Shown: piece after piece, positions 1 through 4,785 of the stretch
Layout of the letters: every line of letters starts with the position of its first letter
Numbering within the stretch: the stretch's first letter is position 1
From: Clostridiales bacterium
Lineage (GTDB): Bacteria; Bacillota; Clostridia; Tissierellales; Dethiosulfatibacteraceae
Length of the DNA: 5,340 bases
Direction: 5' to 3'
Assembly: GCA_003446975.1 (NCBI GenBank)
Contig: DMAP01000095.1
Location: 1-5,340, forward strand
Made by a program: the position numbers and the translations under genes
The notes under the pieces: generated by a model
Databases searched by the model: none
The model's input: only the letters and a program-made list of their open reading frames with translations
What the model was told of the DNA's origin: nothing

Positions 1-539
1 ATCTCAGATAGTGCCGTGATCAAGCAAGGCATTTTTACCTTGATTAAGTGATATCCTTCCTCAAACATTCTCTTGATTATCAGACTGTTATCATCTTTTT
101 GAATGTCTTTTGCGTAGCTTACGTGCGGCAACTTCAGATGCTCTGCAATTTCAGGACCAACTTGAGCTGTGTCACCATCTATCGCTTGTCTACCTGTAAC
201 GATCAAATCAAACTCCATTTTTTCCAAAGCTTTAGCCAAAGTCAGAGAAGTTGCCCAAGTGTCTGCACCGGCAAAAGCCCTATCAGTCAACAGGATTGCC
301 TCATCTGCTCCCATTGCCAATGCTTCTCTCAATGCAAGGTCGGCTTGAGGTGGTCCCATGGTCAATACAGTTACGTATGCGCCATGCTTGTCTTTTAAAG
401 TCAACGCGGCTTCTAGACCGCTTTTGTCATCCGGATTGATTATACTTGGTACACCGTCTCTTATAAGTGTCCCAGTGATAGGATCAAGTCTTACTTCATT
501 AGTATCTGGTACTTGTTTTATACATACGACAATTTTCAT
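1..539 (-). CDS. etfB: Electron transfer flavoprotein beta subunit (EtfB), 3' end outside window
   Basis: This is the N-terminal 179 residues of EtfB; the frame stays open to the left edge, so roughly a third of a normal ~260-residue protein is missing. With EtfA it forms the flavoprotein that exchanges electrons with acyl-CoA dehydrogenase in the cytoplasm. The protein begins MKIVVCIKQVPDT, continues with an INPDD segment (35-38), TMGPPQAD (60-67), DRAFAGADTWAT (86-97) and the Etf-beta signature TGRQAIDGDTAQVGP (115-129). From memory this closely resembles EtfB of bifurcating Bcd/Etf complexes of butyrate-forming anaerobes, which bind NADH and a bifurcating FAD. Bifurcation is inferred from this likeness and from the bcd neighbour, because the C-terminus and EtfA cannot be seen. 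It starts 12 bases after the bcd stop with an AGGAGGG ribosome binding site, so it is co-transcribed with bcd. etfA probably follows just outside the window. Confidence 0.95.
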   Translation of the reverse strand, partial: MKIVVCIKQVPDTNEVRLDPITGTLIRDGVPSIINPDDKSGLEAALTLKDKHGAYVTVLTMGPPQADLALREALAMGADEAILLTDRAFAGADTWATSLTLAKALEKMEFDLIVTGRQAIDGDTAQVGPEIAEHLKLPHVSYAKDIQKDDNSLIIKRMFEEGYHLIKVKMPCLITALSE

Positions 540-546
540 TGTTTAT

Positions 547-553
547 CCCTCCT
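547..553 (-). promoter_or_regulatory. etfB ribosome binding site overlapping the bcd stop codon
   Basis: On the minus strand AGGAGGG lies 7 bases before the etfB ATG, and its first two bases are the last two bases of the bcd TAG stop. Ribosomes ending bcd are therefore placed on the etfB start site. This suggests translational coupling and matched production of dehydrogenase and flavoprotein. The coupling itself is an inference. Confidence 0.8.
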
Positions 554-1688
554 ATAGCATATGTGCTGAAATTACCATTCTTTGAACTTCTGAAGTTCCT
601 TCATAGATTTCAGTTATTTTAGCATCTCTCATCATTCTCTCGACTGGATATTCTCTGGTGTATCCATACCCACCATGCAATTGGACTGCTTGTGTGGTTA
701 TTTTCATTGCTGCTTCTGAAGCAAACAGTTTCGCCATTGCAGCTTCATAGCTATATGGCAATCCATTGTCTTTGTTGAATGCTGCCTTATAAACCAATAG
801 TCTTGCGGCATCAGCTTGAGTCTGCATATCAGCTAACATAAACTGGGTATTTTGGAATTTGGAGATGGATTTCCCGAATTGCTTTCTTTCTTTTACGTAT
901 TTGACTGTTTCGTTAATGGCACCTTGAGCGATGCCCAAAGCCTGTGCGGCGATTCCGATACGTCCGCCATCCAAAGTCTTCATGGCGATTGAGAATCCTT
1001 TGCCTTCCTTTCCAAGCAGATTTTCTTTCGGCACCTTCACATTGTCAAAAATCAATTCACAAGTTGCTGATCCCCTAATGCCAAGTTTCAGCTCTTTCTT
1101 CCCAATTGAGAAACCTTCAAAGTCCTTTTCTACGATAAACGCAGAAATACCTTTAGTGCCTGCTGATTTGTCTGTCATGGCCATAACGATAAAGACATCG
1201 GCATAAGATGCGTTGGTTATAAATATCTTTGAACCATTCAATATATAATGGTCTCCATTTAATACTGCTTTTGTCTGCTGTCCTGCGGCATCTGTTCCAG
1301 CATTAGGCTCTGTCAAGCCAAAAGCGCCCAATTTTTCCCCGCTTGCCAATGGAACAAGATATTTTTGCTTTTGCTCTTCTGTTCCAAACTCATAAATTGG
1401 TGCAGCGCATAATGACGCATGAGCCGATAGTACAACCCCGGTTGTTGCACATGCCTTTGATACTTCTTCTACCAGCATGATGTAGGAAGCATTGTCTCCA
1501 CCTGCTCCACCATACTTCTTTGGAAACTGAATGCCCATCATGCCATATTTTTGCATTTTTTCAACGGTCTCGATAGGAAATCTCTCGTCCTCATCTACCT
1601 CCGCTGCGATTGGCTGCACTTCTCTTTCTGTGAACTCTCGATACAGCTGTTGAAGTAAAATTTGTTCTTTTGTAATGTTAAAGTTCAT
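552..1688 (-). CDS. bcd: Butyryl-CoA dehydrogenase (short-chain acyl-CoA dehydrogenase)
   Basis: This FAD-dependent acyl-CoA dehydrogenase of 378 residues is full length for the family. It probably reduces crotonyl-CoA to butyryl-CoA with electrons from EtfAB in the cytoplasm. The helical N-terminal domain is about residues 5-117, the beta middle domain about 121-216 and the helical C-terminal domain about 228-376. Visible motifs are AFGLTEPNAGTD (122-133, flavin/substrate region), NGSKIFITNA (151-160), ERKQFGKSISKFQ (267-279), QLHGGYGYTREYPVERMMRD (336-355) and ITEIYEGTSEVQR (358-370). E363 in the YEGT motif sits where the catalytic base lies in butyryl-CoA dehydrogenases and MCAD. The ATG start has GGAGG 6 bases upstream. 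A hydratase gene lies 131 bases upstream and etfB 12 bases downstream, which fits a C4 route better than branched-chain catabolism. An isovaleryl- or other short-chain acyl-CoA substrate cannot be excluded from sequence. Confidence 0.93.
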   Translation of the reverse strand: MNFNITKEQILLQQLYREFTEREVQPIAAEVDEDERFPIETVEKMQKYGMMGIQFPKKYGGAGGDNASYIMLVEEVSKACATTGVVLSAHASLCAAPIYEFGTEEQKQKYLVPLASGEKLGAFGLTEPNAGTDAAGQQTKAVLNGDHYILNGSKIFITNASYADVFIVMAMTDKSAGTKGISAFIVEKDFEGFSIGKKELKLGIRGSATCELIFDNVKVPKENLLGKEGKGFSIAMKTLDGGRIGIAAQALGIAQGAINETVKYVKERKQFGKSISKFQNTQFMLADMQTQADAARLLVYKAAFNKDNGLPYSYEAAMAKLFASEAAMKITTQAVQLHGGYGYTREYPVERMMRDAKITEIYEGTSEVQRMVISAHML

Positions 1689-1754
1689 TTTTAACCTCCA
1701 TTGTTTGATTCAATATTGTTTTAGATATTTTTTTAACAATCTGATTTTTAAATC

Positions 1755-1777
1755 AAGGCTTCCTATAAGAAAGCCCT
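1755..1777 (-). other. Hairpin in the maoC-bcd intergenic stretch
   Basis: On the minus strand AGGGCTTTC and GGAAGCCTT flank a 5-base loop (TTATA). As minus-strand RNA all nine pairs form, two of them G-U wobbles. On the plus strand those two become A-C mismatches, so the structure suits the operon transcript only. It lies 42 bases past the hydratase stop. No clean U-run follows, so it is at best a weak terminator. It may instead be an RNA processing or stability element that sets the hydratase-to-dehydrogenase ratio. Confidence 0.4.
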
Positions 1778-1819
1778 AATTAAACCTTCTAATGTCTACG
1801 CTGATGTATTTGGCTATCT

Positions 1820-2236
1820 CTATTTTGGTGGCATACATGTTGCTTTTCCGTCCAATACAATCACATTGTTTTGATTTGTGCAAGTTGTTCGCATTACGAT
1901 TCTGTTTTTTTCTTCATTTATTTCGATAACTTCGCCCTCAGCTTTTATGGTGTCTCCAAATCTGACAGGTGCTGTGAATTTCAACTCCTGAGCAAGGTAA
2001 ATTGTTCCTGGGCCTGGAAGATGAACGCCTAAAACCGCTGAAACCAGTCCTGCAGTAAGCATGCCATGTGCTATTCTTCCCTTGAACATTGTGTTCTTTG
2101 ATGTTTCTTCATCGATATGAGCTGGATTGATATCCCCTGTTATACCTGCATATAGATAGACGTCTGACTCGCTGATTGTCTTCTGGAAAGAAGCCTTGTC
2201 CCCAACTTTTATCTCTTTGATCGTTTTGCCTTTCAT
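1820..2236 (-). CDS. MaoC-family (R)-specific enoyl-CoA hydratase (PhaJ-like)
   Basis: This 138-residue single hot-dog domain protein has the usual length of PhaJ-type hydratases. The family reversibly hydrates trans-2-enoyl-CoA to (R)-3-hydroxyacyl-CoA. The hydratase-2 signature is clear: YAGITGDINPAHIDEE (29-44), with D35 and H40 at the positions of the catalytic Asp/His pair of Aeromonas PhaJ, then FKGRIAHGML (51-60). There is no signal peptide or membrane segment, so it is cytoplasmic. The ATG is preceded by AAAGGAGGT with GGAGG 6 bases away. It is the first gene after the sigma-54 promoter and precedes bcd and etfB. The likely role is therefore dehydration of (R)-3-hydroxybutyryl-CoA to crotonyl-CoA for Bcd. 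Hydration in the reverse direction, or a different acyl chain, is possible. The family is secure; the substrate is inferred from context. Confidence 0.88.
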   Translation of the reverse strand: MKGKTIKEIKVGDKASFQKTISESDVYLYAGITGDINPAHIDEETSKNTMFKGRIAHGMLTAGLVSAVLGVHLPGPGTIYLAQELKFTAPVRFGDTIKAEGEVIEINEEKNRIVMRTTCTNQNNVIVLDGKATCMPPK

Positions 2237-2270
2237 CTGATACCTCCTTTTTTATTCACATTTATAGTTA

Positions 2271-2286
2271 TGCATGTTTCATGCCA
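2271..2286 (-). promoter_or_regulatory. Sigma-54 (-24/-12) promoter of the maoC-bcd-etfB operon
   Basis: The minus strand reads TGGCATG-AAAC-ATGCA. Against the sigma-54 consensus TGGCACG-N4-TTGCW, the invariant GG and GC are present at exactly the required spacing. The differences are T for C at the sixth base and A for the first T of the -12 box. Transcription should start near 2260, leaving a leader of about 24 bases with AAAGGAGGT just before the hydratase ATG. No good -35/-10 pair was seen for this operon on the minus strand of the region. The gene immediately upstream encodes a sigma-54 activator, which strongly supports the assignment. Confidence 0.85.
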
Positions 2287-2406
2287 ATAATGTGCTTTAT
2301 CTAAAAAATACTAACGCTTGCAAAATCAACGGTTTCGAAGAACGCCATATCGCTCATCATATTTGTTAAATATTTATCACTTAAATTCCAAGATTCTTCG
2401 TATTTG

Positions 2407-2424
2407 TGTACGGTTTTGTTTGCA
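2407..2424. promoter_or_regulatory. Candidate activator site A upstream of the sigma-54 promoter
   Basis: On the plus strand this is TGTACG-N6-TTTGCA, the weakest of the three upstream copies of the TGTAA-N8-TTACA dyad. Its centre is about 155 bases upstream of the predicted start and 32 bases (about three helical turns) from site B. Including the two preceding bases (TG), it shares the TGTGT start and terminal CA with the minus-strand readings of sites B and C. Confidence 0.45.
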
Positions 2425-2438
2425 AAAATTGAAATATA

Positions 2439-2456
2439 TGTAACTAATTCTTGACA
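2439..2456. promoter_or_regulatory. Candidate activator site B upstream of the sigma-54 promoter
   Basis: On the plus strand this is TGTAAC-N6-TTGACA, an 18-bp imperfect dyad centred about 187 bases upstream of the predicted start. Its centre is exactly 42 bases (four helical turns) from site C. Read on the minus strand with two added bases it starts TGTGT and ends TTACA, as site C does. Position and dyad form fit an enhancer for a Fis-type sigma-54 activator. Confidence 0.5.
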
Positions 2457-2480
2457 CACTTTACGTTAATTGATTAATTA

Positions 2481-2498
2481 TGTAATTACAACCTTACA
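2481..2498. promoter_or_regulatory. Candidate activator site C upstream of the sigma-54 promoter
   Basis: On the plus strand this is TGTAAT-N6-CTTACA, the best of the three upstream copies. It shares 13 of 18 bases with the perfect palindrome in the leader of the regulator gene (4590-4607). Its centre is about 229 bases upstream of the predicted start, and its right end overlaps the last codons of the regulator gene. It also contains the self-complementary decamer TGTAATTACA (2481-2490). Confidence 0.5.
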
Positions 2499-4542
2499 CA
2501 TCAAGATTATATTTGTCTATTTTTTCATAAAATGCAGTTCTGCTGATACCCAATATTTTTGAAGCTTTTGATTTATTGAAGTTAACCGCCTCCAGACAAT
2601 TCAATATGGCTTTTCTTTCAGTTTCTTCTACAATCTCTTTTAGTGTTTTGAGTTCTTCAAAATCATAGTTGCTTGAAATATCCAAGGGTAGATGCTTTGG
2701 TCTAATAACTGACCCCTCATCTATAATATTGATTGCTCTTTCAATAATGTTCTCTAACTCCCTAACATTCCCAGGCCAATTGTATCGTTTCAACTTCATA
2801 ATTGCACTTTCACTGATTGTTTCTATTTTTTTAAGATATCTGACTCTGAACTTTTCAATGAAGCTTTTACTCAACTCTTCTATATCCTCAGTTCTTTCTC
2901 TTAAGGCTGGAATATGCAAAGTCACAACATTTAATCTGTAATATAGATCCAGTCTGAATTTTTTTGCTTCAATCATTTGTTGAATGTTTCTGTTTGTCGC
3001 TGCTATAATCCTTACGTCAATTTTTTTTGTTTTTGTGGAGCCAATTCTTTCTATCTCGCGCTCTTGTATGGTTCTTAGCAATTTAGCCTGCATATTTAGC
3101 GGCATATCTCCTATTTCATCTAGGAAAATTGTGCCTTGATCCGCAGCCTCGAACTTCCCGATTTTACCACCTTTTTTTGCACCGGTGAACGAACCTTCCT
3201 CATAACCGAATAATTCTGACTCCAGTAGGTCGTCTGGAATGGCCGCACAATTGACCTTTATAAAAGGATTCCCTCTTCTCGCACTGGAATTATGAATAGA
3301 CTGGGCAAAAAGCTCCTTGCCTGTTCCACTTTCACCTAAAATTAACACACTTGAATCAGTATAAGCCGATTTTTTCGCCATGCTGATAGCCTGTTTGATG
3401 GCACTGCTTTTACCAACTATATTGCTGAATCGATATTTTGCTTTATTCATCTGCGTTATTTCATCTCGATAGTTTTCCAGCTGCTGCTCTATTTTTGTAA
3501 TTTTATTATAAAGCTCGTCCAACTCCCCAATATTACGGAACATCACTTTCCCTACTACATTGGTGACTTTGCCATTTTCAAAAACAGGAATTCTGGAGGC
3601 TATAATGTAATTGTCTTTTATTTTTTGCAGATCACCTATTTCTGAGACACCAGTCTTTGCGACTATATGAAGTCTGGTATTTTCAATTACCTCTGTGACA
3701 TGTTTCCCCACAAGATTTTCTTTTTCAAGACCGAGAAATTTCTTGTAGGCGTTTGATATCATTTTTACATAACCTTCTGAATCGACAACAATCAACCCAT
3801 CGTATGCCATGTCAAAAATGGTCTTCAATATCTCTTTTTCTGTTTTCTCCGATGAAAGCTGCTCTTCGATTCGATTATATTCAGTTATATCCCGAGCGGT
3901 GAGAACGCATCCGATATATTTATTTTTTCTCAAAACAGGTTCTTTAAAGATAATTATCTTTTTGTTTCTTAAGTTCAGGACTGTACTGTAGGATTCCTTA
4001 TCTTCTGCTTTAATGGTCGAGATATCTTGACTGTCTAAAACATCAGAAATATGCATCCCAACGATTTCATTTGCGTCAAGATCAAATATTTCTTCTGATC
4101 TTTTGTTTGCTTCCACAATGTTGCCTACTCTACTTAGCAATAATACACCACTGTCAACGCAAGACATAAATGATCTATGCTTGGATACACTATGCTGAAG
4201 TTTTTCATAGTGCATCTTCATGACGTGCCTTTTCCGAATCAGGCTCTTAAACTTGCCCAAGTCATCGACAACGAAAAACAGCTCGCATGATTTGTTGAAA
4301 ATTGTGTTTGTTTCTTCAAATTCTTTCACAACGCATATGTCTTCAACAGGCTTCATAATATCATATACCCGTTTGTCTGCAAGATCATCTTGTGTTGTTG
4401 TTAATGCAAGACCAGTCAAGATGCCAGTAGGTTCATTATTGATATTGAGAACCGGAAAACTGTCAACGTTGTACTTCTTAATTTTTTCACGTACCTCTGC
4501 CAATGATTCATCTTCATATATGACGACAGGATTCTTCATCAT
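2494..4542 (-). CDS. Sigma-54-dependent transcriptional activator, CBS-CBS-PAS-PAS-AAA+-HTH
   Basis: This 682-residue enhancer-binding protein remodels sigma-54 RNA polymerase by ATP hydrolysis. Residues 1-113 form a CBS pair (KNPVVIYEDESLAEV, then YDIMKPVEDICVV). Two PAS domains follow at about 120-222 and 236-345, then a short helical linker to 370. The AAA+ domain (about 374-605) has Walker A GESGTGKE (403-410), loop 1 GSFTGA (450-455) in place of the usual GAFTGA, Walker B TIFLDE (471-476), arginine-finger candidates R530 and R536, and sensor II WPGNVREL (589-596). A Fis-type HTH ends the protein (about 636-678, SKASKILGISRTAFYEKI). There is no receiver domain, so it probably senses an internal ligand: adenine nucleotides or CoA compounds at CBS, redox or small molecules at PAS. 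It lies just upstream of the sigma-54 operon on the same strand, its likely target. The annotated ATG lacks a good ribosome binding site; a CTG start at 4558-4560 is a serious alternative. No specific gene name is justified. Confidence 0.93.
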   Translation of the reverse strand: MMKNPVVIYEDESLAEVREKIKKYNVDSFPVLNINNEPTGILTGLALTTTQDDLADKRVYDIMKPVEDICVVKEFEETNTIFNKSCELFFVVDDLGKFKSLIRKRHVMKMHYEKLQHSVSKHRSFMSCVDSGVLLLSRVGNIVEANKRSEEIFDLDANEIVGMHISDVLDSQDISTIKAEDKESYSTVLNLRNKKIIIFKEPVLRKNKYIGCVLTARDITEYNRIEEQLSSEKTEKEILKTIFDMAYDGLIVVDSEGYVKMISNAYKKFLGLEKENLVGKHVTEVIENTRLHIVAKTGVSEIGDLQKIKDNYIIASRIPVFENGKVTNVVGKVMFRNIGELDELYNKITKIEQQLENYRDEITQMNKAKYRFSNIVGKSSAIKQAISMAKKSAYTDSSVLILGESGTGKELFAQSIHNSSARRGNPFIKVNCAAIPDDLLESELFGYEEGSFTGAKKGGKIGKFEAADQGTIFLDEIGDMPLNMQAKLLRTIQEREIERIGSTKTKKIDVRIIAATNRNIQQMIEAKKFRLDLYYRLNVVTLHIPALRERTEDIEELSKSFIEKFRVRYLKKIETISESAIMKLKRYNWPGNVRELENIIERAINIIDEGSVIRPKHLPLDISSNYDFEELKTLKEIVEETERKAILNCLEAVNFNKSKASKILGISRTAFYEKIDKYNLDV

Positions 4543-4557
4543 TATTTCATTTATTAA

Positions 4558-4573
4558 CAGACTAACACCCCCC
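4558..4573 (-). promoter_or_regulatory. Shine-Dalgarno-like site with possible CTG start for the regulator
   Basis: On the minus strand GGGGGGTG (from 4573) can pair fully with the anti-Shine-Dalgarno if G-U pairs are allowed. Seven bases after the G-run comes an in-frame CTG (4560-4558). From there the frame reads (M)LINEIMMKNPVV, which restores the usual CBS opening of the type 'x-I-M-x-K-N-P'. By contrast the ATG at 4542 has only A/T-rich sequence just upstream, and the G-run is about 25 bases away from it. A stop at 4603-4605 bounds the frame. Confidence 0.45.
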
Positions 4574-4588
4574 AGGAAAGAATGCGAT

Positions 4589-4608
4589 TTGTAAGTTAAG
4601 ACTTACAA
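4589..4608. promoter_or_regulatory. Perfect palindromic operator in the regulator's leader
   Basis: TTGTAAGT and ACTTACAA flank a 4-base centre, giving a perfect 8-bp-arm dyad. Its core TGTAAG-N6-CTTACA matches the motif found three times upstream of the sigma-54 promoter. It lies about 10-30 bases downstream of the predicted transcription start of the regulator gene, a position suited to repression by roadblock. Autorepression by the encoded regulator is the simplest reading. The site could also form an RNA hairpin or bind another dimeric repressor. Confidence 0.6.
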
Positions 4609-4624
4609 TTAATGGCATGTTTTT

Positions 4625-4653
4625 ATTATACAACTTTGTTTAAAATATATCAA
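4625..4653 (-). promoter_or_regulatory. Housekeeping (sigma-A) promoter of the regulator gene
   Basis: On the minus strand TTGATA (-35) and TATAAT (-10) are separated by exactly 17 bases. Transcription should begin near 4618. The leader would be about 75 bases to the first ATG or about 58 bases to the CTG alternative, and it contains the palindrome at 4589-4608. Confidence 0.75.
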
Positions 4654-4680
4654 TGTTTTTTTGTCAATATTTATGGATAT

Positions 4681-4698
4681 TGTATGAAATACTTTACA
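4681..4698. promoter_or_regulatory. Weaker copy of the TGTAA-N8-TTACA motif between the divergent promoters
   Basis: The plus strand reads TGTATG-N6-TTTACA, one base off the TGTAA/TTACA pattern. It lies about 70 bases upstream of the regulator's predicted start and about 83 bases upstream of the start predicted for the glycosyltransferase gene. The stretch is AT-rich, so chance is a real possibility. Confidence 0.25.
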
Positions 4699-4703
4699 TA
4701 ATC

Positions 4704-4726
4704 AATGTTAATGTATTATTAACATT
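4704..4726. repeat. Inverted repeat followed by a T-run, upstream of ugtP
   Basis: AATGTTAAT and ATTAACATT form perfect 9-bp arms around a 5-base centre, followed on the plus strand by more T residues. Only one G-C pair lies in the stem, so it would be a very weak terminator. It ends 11 bases before the -35 box of the rightward promoter, which favours an operator or an AT-rich promoter element. It is unrelated to the TGTAA motif. Confidence 0.35.
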
Positions 4727-4737
4727 TTTTTAATCTA

Positions 4738-4766
4738 TTACCAATGGTTTTATTGTATGCTATAAT
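4738..4766 (+). promoter_or_regulatory. Sigma-A promoter of the ugtP-like gene
   Basis: TTACCA (-35) and a perfect TATAAT (-10) are 17 bases apart, with an extended -10 (TG one base before the box). Transcription should start near 4773, inside the ribosome binding site AGGAGGTGA. The leader would then be only about 13 bases, leaving no room for leader-based control. Confidence 0.75.
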
Positions 4767-4785
4767 ATATCGAGGAGGTGACACG

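Noticed and set aside
48..585. Plus-strand open frames across etfB
   Set aside because: They are antisense to a clear EtfB frame, lack ribosome binding sites and resemble no protein family. The same holds for plus-strand frames over bcd and the regulator (931-1206, 2669-2941, 3809-3991, 4220-4594).
2271..2283. GCATG-TTT-CATGC palindrome as a separate operator
   Set aside because: It lies wholly within the sigma-54 promoter and is explained by its -24 and -12 elements.
2324..2336. IHF-like site (AATCAA-N4-TTC) between the enhancer sites and the sigma-54 promoter
   Set aside because: One mismatch to the IHF consensus in AT-rich DNA, and Firmicutes generally lack IHF. Intrinsic bending or HU could still act here.
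2303..2345. Terminator for the regulator gene ending in a T-run on the minus strand
   Set aside because: The only stem next to the T-run has about four pairs including a wobble. No convincing terminator is visible, so read-through into the operon remains possible.
2451..2479. TTGACA followed by TTAATT with 17-base spacing on the plus strand, a possible sigma-A promoter
   Set aside because: It would drive transcription antisense into the regulator gene, the -10 is poor, and TTGACA forms part of candidate activator site B.
4589..4608. Rex operator (TTGTTAA-N4-TTAACAA) in the regulator leader
   Set aside because: The outer TTGT/ACAA match, but the arms read TTGTAAGT and the dyad is 20 bases instead of 18. 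The copies near the sigma-54 promoter fit the TGTAA motif instead.
4601..4616. Second sigma-54 promoter suggested by a GGCATG sequence near the regulator promoter
   Set aside because: TGGCATG does occur on the plus strand at 4613-4619, but no GC doublet falls at the required -12 spacing, and the strand points away from the regulator.
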